From assembly GCA_044360485.1 (NCBI GenBank), contig JBIKKG010000030.1:1-23442 (forward strand): a stretch of DNA of 23,442 nucleotides. The letters are read 5' to 3'. Origin of the DNA: UBA4615 sp044360485 (lineage in GTDB: Bacteria > Pseudomonadota > Gammaproteobacteria > Burkholderiales > Burkholderiaceae_E). The notes beneath the pieces were generated by a model. That model was not told the DNA's origin and ran no database searches. It saw only the letters and a program-made list of their open reading frames with translations. Shown here piece after piece: positions 14,074 through 22,261 of this stretch (position 1 is the stretch's first letter; each line of letters begins with the position of its first letter). The position numbers were made by a program, and so were the translations under genes.

Positions 14074-15048
14074 CTAAGGAACGATCAGGACTTTTCCGGT
14101 CACCTTGCGGGCGCCCATGTCCAGCAACGCCTGGGGCACCTGATCCAGCCGATACGTGGCTGAAATATGCGGGCGCAGTTTGCCTTGGGCAAGCAATGCC
14201 ATCATCTGTCGCACATCTTCCTGGTTCGCCTGCGGTTCACGTCGGGTGTAGTCGCCCCAGAACACACCCACCACCGACGCGCCCTTGAGCAACATGAGGT
14301 TGAGGGGCAGTGCGGGAATCTGTCCGTTCGCGAAGCCCACCACCAGATAGCGCCCGCGCCATGCGATCGACCTGAAAGCAGGCTCCGCATACTTTCCGCC
14401 CACCGGATCGTAGATCACGTCCGGACCTTTGCCGTCCGTGGTGCGCTTGATGGCCTCGCGCAAGTCTTCCGTTTCGTAATTGATGGTCGCGTCCGCGCCG
14501 TGCTCACGGCAGACCGCCAGTTTTTCCTCGGTCGATGCGGCGGCGATCACGCGCGCGCCGCGAGCCTTGGCAATTTCGATGGCCGAAATACCAACGCCGC
14601 CGGCGGCGCCCAGCACCAGCACGGTCTCGCCCGCCTTCAGTGCAGCCCGATCGGTCAACGCATGCCAGGACGTGCCATAGGTGAGCATGAAAGCTGACGC
14701 TACGTCGTAACCCAGACCAGGCGGCAACACCACCACTTTCTCCGCTGCGGCGATCACCTCCTCGGCAAACGAGCCATGGCCTGTGCTGGCGAGGACCCGA
14801 TCACCGGCCTTGACGTGGGTCACGCCCTCCCCCACCGAGATGACGTCACCAGCCGCCTCTGATCCGGGCGAGAAGGGGCGCTCGGGTTTGAACTGATACT
14901 TATTCTGGATGATCAGCACGTCCGGAAAATTGACGCTCGCTGCTCGCACCCTGATGCGCACCTGTCCGGGCCCGGGTTCACGCGCCGCAATATCCTCCAG
15001 TACCAATGATTCGGGCGGGCCCCACTCTTTGCACAACACGGCTTTCAT
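14074..15048 (-). CDS. NADPH:quinone oxidoreductase, zinc-free MDR family
   Basis: A 324-residue medium-chain dehydrogenase/reductase of the quinone oxidoreductase branch, which passes hydride from NADPH to quinones or enones in the cytoplasm. The N-terminal half is the GroES-like substrate domain (AASVNFPDVLIIQNKY). The Rossmann motif LGAAGGVG lies at 146-153. The Cys/His ligands for zinc seen in alcohol dehydrogenases are absent, as expected. The ATG is supported by AGGAGG 7 nt upstream. It is divergent from the nitronate monooxygenase gene, sharing 148 nt, and convergent with the sigma region 4 gene. Enzyme family sure, physiological acceptor unknown; a crotonyl-CoA-type reductase is less likely. 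Confidence 0.9.
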   Translation of the reverse strand: MKAVLCKEWGPPESLVLEDIAAREPGPGQVRIRVRAASVNFPDVLIIQNKYQFKPERPFSPGSEAAGDVISVGEGVTHVKAGDRVLASTGHGSFAEEVIAAAEKVVVLPPGLGYDVASAFMLTYGTSWHALTDRAALKAGETVLVLGAAGGVGISAIEIAKARGARVIAAASTEEKLAVCREHGADATINYETEDLREAIKRTTDGKGPDVIYDPVGGKYAEPAFRSIAWRGRYLVVGFANGQIPALPLNLMLLKGASVVGVFWGDYTRREPQANQEDVRQMMALLAQGKLRPHISATYRLDQVPQALLDMGARKVTGKVLIVP

Positions 15049-15182
15049 TGCTCTGCCTCCTAGGCTGGATGTGTGCCTGCGAGTCTAACGCTTCTGGTCC
15101 GTTCGCTGCCTTTCGAGCGGCCGGCAGGAGCGACTGCCCGTGTATGCTTTGACCTCTGTATCGCAACCGATCCCGACACAAC

Positions 15183-15190
15183 GGAGGAAG
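15183..15190 (+). promoter_or_regulatory. Ribosome binding site of the nitronate monooxygenase gene
   Basis: GGAGGAAG lies 6 nt before the ATG at 15197. It decides the start there rather than at the upstream in-frame codon at 15140, which has no such site. Confidence 0.75.
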
Positions 15191-15196
15191 ACAAAC

Positions 15197-16180
15197 ATGA
15201 CCCTGCAGGAAATCAAACGGCGGATGTCAATCCCCGTGATTGGCTCACCTCTTTTCATTATCTCGAATCCGGACCTGGTCATCGCGCAGTGCAAAGCCGG
15301 TATCGTGGGGTCGTTTCCTGCACTCAATGCGCGCCCTGCGGAAGTGTTGGAGCAGTGGCTGCAGCGGATCACGTCTGAGCTGGCCGAATACGACCGACAG
15401 CACCCCGATCGCCCCTCCGCGCCGTTTGCGGTCAATCAGATCGTGCACAAGACGAACGACCGCCTGGACCACGACGTGGCCATGTGCGTGAAATACAAGG
15501 TGCCGCTGATCATTACCTCGCTTGGCGCGCGCGAGGAAGTCAACGATGCCATCCACTCCTATGGCGGCATGGTGTTGCACGATGTCATCAACCAGACCTT
15601 CGCGCACAAGGCCATCGAAAAGGGTGCCGATGGACTGATTCTGGTCGCTTCGGGTGCGGGCGGACACGCCGGCACCCAATCGGCCTTCGCCCTGGTGCAG
15701 GAAACCCGCGAATGGTTCAAAGGGCCAATCGCCCTGTCGGGATCCATCGCCACCGGAGAAGCGGTGCTGGCGGCTGAAGCGATGGGTGCCGACTTCGGCT
15801 ACATCGGCTCAGCGTTCATTGCAACCCGTGAGGCCAATGCGGCAGAGGGCTACAAGCAGATGATCGTGGACTCCAGCGCCAAAGACATTCTGTACAGCAA
15901 CCTGTTCACCGGCGTGCATGGCAACTACCTGCGCCCCTCGATCGTGGCTGCCGGGCTGGACCCCGAGAACCTGCCGCAAGGCGACCCAAGCAAGATGCAG
16001 TTTGGTTCCGGCGGCAGCGCCAAGAGTAAAGCCTGGCGCGATATCTGGGGCTGCGGCCAGGGGATCGGTGCGGTGCGCGAGGTGCAAGGCGCTGGCGAAT
16101 ACGTCGCGCAACTGGTCGCGCAATATCAGGCTGCACGGGAGCGGCTAGGACTGTCGTCGCGCGCACACGTCGCTGCATAA
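15197..16180 (+). CDS. Nitronate monooxygenase-family FMN protein
   Basis: A 327-residue TIM-barrel FMN enzyme. The N-terminus IPVIGSPLFIISNPDLVIA places the strand that begins the flavin site. ASGAGGHAGT at 151-160 holds the glycine loop with His157, in the position of the catalytic base of known nitronate monooxygenases. SGSIATG at 181-187 and GYIGSAFIAT at 201-210 bind the FMN phosphate. The family oxidises propionate 3-nitronate and related nitronates with O2, although many members have untested activities. The next gene begins 12 nt after the stop, with its Shine-Dalgarno in the gap, so the two form an operon. It is divergent from the quinone oxidoreductase gene. An FMN-dependent enoyl reductase is the main alternative. 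Confidence 0.87.
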   Translation: MTLQEIKRRMSIPVIGSPLFIISNPDLVIAQCKAGIVGSFPALNARPAEVLEQWLQRITSELAEYDRQHPDRPSAPFAVNQIVHKTNDRLDHDVAMCVKYKVPLIITSLGAREEVNDAIHSYGGMVLHDVINQTFAHKAIEKGADGLILVASGAGGHAGTQSAFALVQETREWFKGPIALSGSIATGEAVLAAEAMGADFGYIGSAFIATREANAAEGYKQMIVDSSAKDILYSNLFTGVHGNYLRPSIVAAGLDPENLPQGDPSKMQFGSGGSAKSKAWRDIWGCGQGIGAVREVQGAGEYVAQLVAQYQAARERLGLSSRAHVAA

Positions 16181-16192
16181 AGGGGGCTCCAC

Positions 16193-17203
16193 GTGGCTCA
16201 TTTACACAGCCTGAAACGTCGTCTTTTGGAGCGCCGCCGCCTTCTGAGCGGCCTGTCCATCGCGATGTCCGGTGTGGCCGCACCAGCCCTGGTGCGCGCG
16301 CAAGAAACCTGGCCCTCGCGCCCGGTCAAGGTCATCGTGCCGTTTCCCGCAGGCGGCGTGGTCGACCTGGTCACCCGCGCGGTGACCGACCGGTTGGCGA
16401 TCACCCTCAAGCAGCCATTCGTGATCGAAGCCCGGCCCGGTGCGAACGGCAATATCGGGACCGAAGCGGCCGCACGTGCGGCAGCTGACGGCTACACCCT
16501 GCTGACGGCCACTCCCGCAACGGTCACTCAGCCGTTACTCTCAAACACGGCCAAATTCAAATCAACGGACTTTTCCGGTTTGGGGCTGGTGGGTGCACCG
16601 CCCAACATCTTTTGCGTGTCGCCCAGTCTGCCGGTGCGCTCGATGCGCGAGCTGGTGGAGTATGCGCGGGCCCGCCCGGGCCAGTTGAGCGTCAGCAACC
16701 CCGGGATCGGCACCTCCAACCATCTCGGGCAGGAACTGCTGTTCTCGCACACCGGATTGCAAATGGTTCAGGTGCGTTACCCGGGCCAACCGCAAATGAT
16801 CCCTGACATCGCAAGCGGGCAAGTGCATTTCGGAGCTGTGACCTCGGCGCTTGCCTTGCCGCAGGTACGTGACGGGCGCTTGCGCGCGCTGGCCATTGGC
16901 TCACCCAAGCGCTGGTCTGAACTTCCGGATGTGCCAACCATGTCGGAAGCGGGCTTTGGCGAGGCCACCTTCGTCCCATGGTATGGCCTGGTCGCTCCTG
17001 CAGGCACGCCACGCGCCATCGTTCGGAAACTTTCCGATGAAATCAGTGCCGCATTGGCGCACCCGGACGTGATCGCTCGCCTGGAGAAACTCGGCACTCA
17101 AATCACACCGGCTACGTCCGATGAATTCGACCTGCTCATGCGCAATGAAGTCGAGCGATGGGGCCGGGTCATTCGCGAACGCAACATCCGGGCTGATGCG
17201 TGA
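16193..17203 (+). CDS. Bug-family tripartite tricarboxylate transporter receptor
   Basis: A 336-residue periplasmic receptor of the Bug/TctC family, which binds small carboxylates or amides and hands them to a TctAB membrane pair. The leader has RRR at 14-16 followed by LLSGLSIAMSGVAAPALVRA, with cleavage after Ala36; the arginines suggest Tat export, although no full Tat consensus is present. The mature start TWPSRPVKVIVPFPAGG and later DGYTLL, PDVPTMSEAG and WYGLVAPAGTP are classic Bug signatures. The GTG start has AGGGGGC upstream. No tctA or tctB is nearby, so it is an orphan receptor, as is usual in Burkholderiales, where these genes are greatly expanded. It sits between a nitronate monooxygenase and an amidohydrolase, which may share its ligand. 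Confidence 0.92.
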   Translation: MAHLHSLKRRLLERRRLLSGLSIAMSGVAAPALVRAQETWPSRPVKVIVPFPAGGVVDLVTRAVTDRLAITLKQPFVIEARPGANGNIGTEAAARAAADGYTLLTATPATVTQPLLSNTAKFKSTDFSGLGLVGAPPNIFCVSPSLPVRSMRELVEYARARPGQLSVSNPGIGTSNHLGQELLFSHTGLQMVQVRYPGQPQMIPDIASGQVHFGAVTSALALPQVRDGRLRALAIGSPKRWSELPDVPTMSEAGFGEATFVPWYGLVAPAGTPRAIVRKLSDEISAALAHPDVIARLEKLGTQITPATSDEFDLLMRNEVERWGRVIRERNIRADA

Positions 17204-17248
17204 CCCGGTTGTTCTGAGCCTGCATTCATTCACGCTCTTCACAGATCC

Positions 17249-17267
17249 GTCGGCCTGAGTGGCCGAC
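17249..17267 (+). repeat. Stem-loop between the Bug receptor and M20 genes
   Basis: GTCGGCC and GGCCGAC form a perfect 7-bp stem around TGAGT, 46 nt after the Bug stop and 24 nt before the M20 start. Only a short TTT follows (17273-17275), so full termination is doubtful. It could limit read-through or protect the mRNA end. Arms of 7 bp occur by chance in a window this long. Confidence 0.45.
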
Positions 17268-17291
17268 CACACTTTCTGAGGGAACTACGCC

Positions 17292-18482
17292 ATGGGCGCC
17301 ATCGAGAACCTTGAACCGATCGAGCAATTGGGGCGCTATCTGCCGCAAATGACCGAGTGGCGCAGGCATATTCATGCGCATCCCGAGACGGCCTTCGAGG
17401 AGGTGGGCACAGCCGCCTATGTCGCAGAGCGTTTGCGCAGCTTTGGCGTCGATGTCGTGCATGAAGGGCTGGCGAAGACGGGCGTAGTCGCCTCGATCCG
17501 GGCGGGCAACAGCACCCGTGCCATCGGCCTGCGCGCCGATCTGGACGCGCTGGACATGCAGGAGGCCAGCGGCGTGCCCTGGGCCTCGAAGCACGCTGGC
17601 AAACATCACGCCTGCGGCCATGATGGACACACCACGATGCTGCTCGGCGCAGCGCGTCACCTCGCCGCCACCCGCAATTTCGACGGGACGGTGCATCTGA
17701 TCTTTCAGCCGGCCGAAGAAAACGAAGGCGGCGGCCGAGTCATGGTTGAAGAGGGGCTGTTTGATCGCTTTCCAGTGGAAGCGGTCTTCGGCATGCACAA
17801 CATTCCTGGCATTGATGCGGGCAGGATTGCCGTCAAGGCTGGGCCGATGATGGCGTCATACGATATTTTCGAAATCACGCTGACCGGTCGAGGCTCCCAT
17901 GGCGCCATGCCCCACAAAGGCATCGATCCGATCGCCATCGGTGCCGAACTGGTTCAGAAACTGCAGACGATCGTGAGCCGGAATATCGATCCACTGGAGC
18001 CCACTGTCGTCTCGGTCACCAAGTTCCATTCCGGGACCGCCTGGAACATCATTCCCAACGAAGCGGTGATTGGAGGCACGGTCCGCGCGTTCAGCGAACT
18101 GGTGCAAGAGCAGGTGGAGCAGCGCATCCGCCAGCTATGTGAGGGCACAGCGCTTTCGCATGGCGCGCAGATCAGCGTGCGTTACGAACGGCGGTATCCG
18201 CCCACGGTCAATCACCCGGAGGAAGCGGCCCTGTGTTTGCGTGTGGCGGAAGCGCTGGTGGGTGCAGACCGGGTCATTCGCGATCCGAAACCAGCGATGG
18301 GCTCAGAAGACTTTGCCTGGATGCTGAAGGCACGCCCTGGCGCCTATGTGTGGATCGGGAACGGCACCGGCACCTCAGGTGGTTGCATGGTGCACAACCC
18401 TGGCTATGACTTCAACGATGCCATCCTGCCGATCGGAGCGGCCTTCTGGGTGAAACTGGCCGAGACCGCGCTGGCACGCTGA
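17292..18482 (+). CDS. M20D-family amidohydrolase (hippurate hydrolase-like)
   Basis: A 396-residue metal-dependent amidohydrolase that cleaves N-acyl amino acids such as hippurate, in the cytoplasm. It shows RRHIHAHPE at 24-32, RADLDAL at 81-87 and HACGHDGH at 107-114 (metal ligands Cys and His). AEEN at 141-144 holds the general base and a metal ligand, His169 lies in GMHN, GSEDF is at 337-341, and the last metal ligand His368 is in MVHNPGYDFN. All metal positions are present, so it should be active. The inner GRGSHGAMPH segment (199-208) is the dimerisation domain. The start is supported by GAGGGA 9 nt upstream. It follows the Bug receptor by 88 nt with a stem-loop between, and is convergent with a TetR gene. 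Substrates of this family are often broad. Confidence 0.93.
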   Translation: MGAIENLEPIEQLGRYLPQMTEWRRHIHAHPETAFEEVGTAAYVAERLRSFGVDVVHEGLAKTGVVASIRAGNSTRAIGLRADLDALDMQEASGVPWASKHAGKHHACGHDGHTTMLLGAARHLAATRNFDGTVHLIFQPAEENEGGGRVMVEEGLFDRFPVEAVFGMHNIPGIDAGRIAVKAGPMMASYDIFEITLTGRGSHGAMPHKGIDPIAIGAELVQKLQTIVSRNIDPLEPTVVSVTKFHSGTAWNIIPNEAVIGGTVRAFSELVQEQVEQRIRQLCEGTALSHGAQISVRYERRYPPTVNHPEEAALCLRVAEALVGADRVIRDPKPAMGSEDFAWMLKARPGAYVWIGNGTGTSGGCMVHNPGYDFNDAILPIGAAFWVKLAETALAR

Positions 18483-18515
18483 TAATCAGCGTGGGCGCGC
18501 ACTGGGGGGCAGTGC

Positions 18516-19139
18516 TCAGTCTTGCCGGGCGGCGTGTACCAGAATGTCGGCAATCACAGTGCGGACTTCGGCACGCACCGTAGGATTGGTGGAGTCTGTT
18601 CCCAGGAGTTGCGCGGCACCGCCCAACGCGAGGTAATAAGCGATCGCAAACTTTCGGGCACGGACTGGGTCGGGTGTCAGGTCTCGGAACACTATCTGAA
18701 GCACCTGCAGCCGGGACTTGTCGATTTCCTCCAACCGTAAAGCAGCCGCCTCATTGCGTCGGGCAAAGGCGCGCAAGGCTAAACCGAATCGCATGTGAGG
18801 AAAATCGGACCCAGGCGCGCTATGGATCAGGGCGTCCACCCAGCCCATCAGAGCTTCCACGGGATCCTTCGGTCGTATGACCACGAAGTCTTGCATCCGC
18901 TTGGCTTCCTGTGCACACCAGCGATCGATCAGCGCATCCACCAATTCGGCCTGGCTGCCGAAATGCCAGTAGAAGCTGCCACGCGTGACGCCGATTGCTT
19001 CGGCCAGGGTCAGCACGCGCACAGCGCTGAAGCCGCCTTCCACGACCGCGGCGTAAGCGGCATCAATCCAGTCTTCGCGGGTCAACCGTGTTGATTGCGA
19101 CTGGGCAGATACGGGCCGATTGGAAACCTTGGAGTTCAT
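18516..19139 (-). CDS. TetR-family transcriptional regulator
   Basis: A 207-residue protein. A basic, Ser/Gln-rich N-terminal tail precedes the helix-turn-helix domain at about 20-68, with LTLAEAIGVTRGSFYWHFGS as the recognition helix and the usual TetR ending. The remaining 140 residues are the helical ligand and dimer domain, which cannot be matched to a ligand by eye. The RLTREDWIDAAYAAV start resembles TetR regulators of catabolic or fatty-acid genes in Betaproteobacteria. The ATG has no good Shine-Dalgarno. It is convergent with the M20 gene (33 nt between stops) and downstream of benE on the same strand, with a 262-nt gap. No palindromic operator is evident near its start, so its target genes are not evident. 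Confidence 0.9.
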   Translation of the reverse strand: MNSKVSNRPVSAQSQSTRLTREDWIDAAYAAVVEGGFSAVRVLTLAEAIGVTRGSFYWHFGSQAELVDALIDRWCAQEAKRMQDFVVIRPKDPVEALMGWVDALIHSAPGSDFPHMRFGLALRAFARRNEAAALRLEEIDKSRLQVLQIVFRDLTPDPVRARKFAIAYYLALGGAAQLLGTDSTNPTVRAEVRTVIADILVHAARQD

Positions 19140-19401
19140 AGAAAAAAGTCTCAGAAATGGGGATGAACAACTAAAAATTACTTTTCACTATCCCGAAGAT
19201 ACCATCGAATCGGGTGAATGGCTGCGGTGTTGGGTAAGACTGCCCAAAGGTCTCTGTCCGTTGCCCACAAGACATGGGCGACCGACAGGGCTTGAGGGAA
19301 GGGATAGGCTGCGCGGGCATGTGCCCGGGCGGGATGCTCAGAGGTCTGGACACCTTCGCAAAGGGTCCGACCCATTTCCTGTGGAGTCCGTTGCCTGGAA
19401 T
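19140..19401. other. Intergenic region between benE and the tetR gene
   Basis: These 262 nt follow the benE stop and precede the tetR start, both on the minus strand. They contain an AT-rich patch near 19165-19195, a likely promoter area for tetR, and short stems (GCCCA/TGGGC at 19263-19279, CGGGC/GCCCG at 19314-19327). I find no intrinsic terminator for benE, no gene and no clear TetR operator. Confidence 0.4.
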
Positions 19402-20622
19402 CTATCGAGCGTCAGGTGTGCGCCATACGATCAAGGCGATCAGTCCGAAGACCACACCCCAAAATGCAGGCCCGATACCCCAAAGAGTCAGCCCCGAGGC
19501 GGTGACAAGAAAGGTGACCAAGGCGGCATCGCGCTGTGCGTCATCCGCAAGCGCTGCATGCAGGCCACGCCCGATCGTGGGCAATAGCGCTAACCCGGCG
19601 ATGGTCATCACAAGTTCTTTGGGCAGACTCACAAACAAGGCAGCGAGCGGCGCGGCGAACACTGCCACCAGCAGGTAGAGCACGCCGGCGGCCGCCGCCG
19701 CGAGCCAGCGGCGCTGCGGATCAGGATGGGCTTCAGGCCCCATGCACAGTGCCGCAGTGATGGCGGCGAGGTTGAGGGCAAAAGCACCGAAGGGCGCCAG
19801 AATGAGCGTGGCCAGACCGACGATCGTGAGCAATGCCGAGATGGGAGCGTGCCCATAGCCCGAGGCCCGCAGCACGGCGACGCCGGGCAGGTTTTGCGAC
19901 GCCATCGTCACCACGAAGAGCGGCAGTGCCACCCCCAGGAAAGCCTGAGCGGACCATACTGGCGGCCATGCCAGCGGCTGAACGGTCACGGTCGTAGAGG
20001 CTGCGGTTGGCCAGTTCAATCCCCCGGACTGCAGGGCCACGGCGATCAGCCCTGCCAGCAGACTGAGCGGTACTGCATAGCGCGGCCATAGGCGACGCCC
20101 AAGCAGCAACACCAATAGCATCGGCAACACTGTCCACGGTGCCCGCTCCAGCGCAGGGAAAATATCGATCCCAAAACGCACCAGCACGCCCGCAAGCAAG
20201 GCACTGGCCAGTGAGTGGGGAATGCGATGCATCCAGCGCTCGAACACGCCGCTGGCGCCGGCTGCAGTCAGTAATACCGCACAGGCGATAAAGGCCCCTA
20301 CCGCCTGATTCAGAGGGATATCACGCAGACTGACTGCCAGGAGCGCAGCGCCAGGCGTCGACCAGGCGATCACCACGGGCAGGCGCCACCACAGGCTCGG
20401 CACCAGGCAAGTGAGGCCCATGCCCAGTGACAGCGCCGCAGTCATGGTTGCCAGCTGCTCGGCCGACAGACCCATGGCTGACGCAGTCTGCACGATCAGC
20501 GGGTAGGAGCTGGAGAAGCCCACCAGCACGGTGACAAACCCCGCAGTGAGCACCCCTGTCGCAGCGCCGAACCCACCGCCCGTAGGCAAAGCGCGGGGGT
20601 GCGTGGCCTGCGGGCGTTTCAT
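19402..20622 (-). CDS. benE: Benzoate/H+ symporter BenE family
   Basis: A 406-residue inner-membrane transporter with about 12 hydrophobic segments. The first holds GVLTAGFVTVLVGFSSSYPL. Later signatures are IAWSTPGAALL near 95, LRASGYG near 253, and APFGAFALNLAAITAALCMG, all typical of BenE proteins, which import benzoate with protons. The ATG follows the prfC stop after a single base (TGA-G-ATG), and there is no Shine-Dalgarno of its own, so translation is probably coupled to prfC. No ben or cat catabolic genes are in the window. Members outside ben operons may carry other aromatic or unknown acids, so the gene name is for family only. Confidence 0.87.
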   Translation of the reverse strand: MKRPQATHPRALPTGGGFGAATGVLTAGFVTVLVGFSSSYPLIVQTASAMGLSAEQLATMTAALSLGMGLTCLVPSLWWRLPVVIAWSTPGAALLAVSLRDIPLNQAVGAFIACAVLLTAAGASGVFERWMHRIPHSLASALLAGVLVRFGIDIFPALERAPWTVLPMLLVLLLGRRLWPRYAVPLSLLAGLIAVALQSGGLNWPTAASTTVTVQPLAWPPVWSAQAFLGVALPLFVVTMASQNLPGVAVLRASGYGHAPISALLTIVGLATLILAPFGAFALNLAAITAALCMGPEAHPDPQRRWLAAAAAGVLYLLVAVFAAPLAALFVSLPKELVMTIAGLALLPTIGRGLHAALADDAQRDAALVTFLVTASGLTLWGIGPAFWGVVFGLIALIVWRTPDAR

Positions 20623-20623
20623 C

Positions 20624-22234
20624 TCAGGCTGCGATCCGCTGCCCGTGTTCGCGCGTGGCGTGAAACCGCACTTTGGGCCAGCGCTCCATGGTCAAACGCA
20701 GATTGACTCCGGTATCGGCGAGGTAGACGAGATTGCCGTCCACGTCTCGGGCCAGACGCATCTGCTGCGCACGCAAGAACTCCTTGAGCACCTGCTCGTC
20801 ATCGCAGGTGACCCAACGTGCGCTGTTGATGCCGGCGCTCTCGAAGCTGGCTTCCACGCCATACTCCGTGCGCAGACGATGCTCCACGACTTCGAATTGC
20901 AGCTGCCCCACCGCACCCAGCAGGGGAGTGGCATCGATGAACGGCTCGAACACCTGCACCGCGCCCTCTTCGCCCAACTGCTGCAAACCCTTGGCCAGTT
21001 GCTTGGACTTGAGCGGATCGCGCAAACGGGGCCGTGAGAACAACTCGGGGGCGAAATAAGGGATCCCGGTAAAACTGATCGGATCGTTGGACTCGGTCAG
21101 GGTGTCACCAATCTGAAGCTGACCGTGGTTATGCAAGCCAATGATGTCCCCCGCAAAGGCCACTTCCATGAGCGAGCGCTCATTGGCCATGAAGGTCAGT
21201 GCGTTCTGGACCTTGATCTGTCGATTGAGCCTGCGATGGTTCACTTTGATGCCAGGGTCGTAGCGCCCCGAACACACGCGCAGAAATGCAATGCGATCTC
21301 GATGGTTCGGGTCCATGTTGGCCTGGATCTTGAACACAAACCCCGTGAAACCCGGCTCTTCGGGCTTCACCGATCGTACTCCTGCATCGCGGGGCTGTGG
21401 CGGGGGCGCCCAGTCGCTGAGTGCGCGGAGAATTTCGCGCACTCCAAAATTATTAATGCCAGACCCAAAAAACACAGGGGTTTGTCGGCCCGCAAGAAAC
21501 TGATCGAGTTCGAATTCGGAGCCAGCCCCGCGTACCAACTCGATCTCTTCGCGCATGGTGGCCATTTCCTGCGCAAACTCGGTATCAAGCGCCGCAAGGT
21601 CGGCACCAGAAATCGCCTGAACGGTCTGATTAGCCCGTTCTTCTCCAGGCGCAAATCGAAGCACTTCATCGCGCAGCAGGTGATACACGCCACGAAATCG
21701 CTTGCCGCTGCCGATCGGCCAGGTGACCGGTGCGCAGCGAATTTTCAGCACCGATTCAATTTCGTCGAGCAGCTCGATCGGCTCACGCACTTCGCGGTCG
21801 AGCTTGTTGACGAAAGTAATGATGGGCGTATCACGCAAACGGCAGACTTCAAGCAACTTGATCGTCTGCGCTTCGACGCCCTTGCCGGCATCGACCACCA
21901 TGACGGCGCAATCGACGGCGGTCAGCACCCGATAAGTGTCTTCAGAAAAATCCTGGTGCCCGGGCGTATCGAGCAGATTGAACACACAATCGTCGTATTC
22001 GAACTGCATAACCGAACTGGCCACTGAAATGCCGCGCTGCTTTTCAACCTCCATCCAGTCAGAGGTAGCATGTCGCGCGCTTTTTCGGGCCTTGACCGTA
22101 CCGGCAAGCTGAATCGCCCCCCCGAACAGCAGCAGCTTTTCGGTGAGCGTGGTCTTGCCGGCATCGGGGTGGGAGATGATCGCGAAGGTGCGCCGGCGCG
22201 CCACCTGTCGGCCCACTTCAGGGGAGGTGTCCAT
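20624..22234 (-). CDS. prfC: Peptide chain release factor 3
   Basis: A 536-residue translational GTPase that recycles RF1 and RF2 from the ribosome after peptide release. It has G1 SHPDAGKTT at 21-29, switch motif VEKQRGIS at 63-70, G3 DTPGH at 89-93 and G4 NKLDRE at 143-148. FGSGINNFGV near 273 and LLGAVGQLQFEVV near 435 are RF3-specific. The length is normal (E. coli RF3 is 529). The start ATG has only a weak ribosome site. It lies 27 nt after the phospholipase-D-like gene and 1 nt before benE, a tight grouping of unrelated functions. Confidence 0.96.
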   Translation of the reverse strand: MDTSPEVGRQVARRRTFAIISHPDAGKTTLTEKLLLFGGAIQLAGTVKARKSARHATSDWMEVEKQRGISVASSVMQFEYDDCVFNLLDTPGHQDFSEDTYRVLTAVDCAVMVVDAGKGVEAQTIKLLEVCRLRDTPIITFVNKLDREVREPIELLDEIESVLKIRCAPVTWPIGSGKRFRGVYHLLRDEVLRFAPGEERANQTVQAISGADLAALDTEFAQEMATMREEIELVRGAGSEFELDQFLAGRQTPVFFGSGINNFGVREILRALSDWAPPPQPRDAGVRSVKPEEPGFTGFVFKIQANMDPNHRDRIAFLRVCSGRYDPGIKVNHRRLNRQIKVQNALTFMANERSLMEVAFAGDIIGLHNHGQLQIGDTLTESNDPISFTGIPYFAPELFSRPRLRDPLKSKQLAKGLQQLGEEGAVQVFEPFIDATPLLGAVGQLQFEVVEHRLRTEYGVEASFESAGINSARWVTCDDEQVLKEFLRAQQMRLARDVDGNLVYLADTGVNLRLTMERWPKVRFHATREHGQRIAA

Positions 22235-22261
22235 GGATCGGGCCGCAGTGTATCAGTCCGC

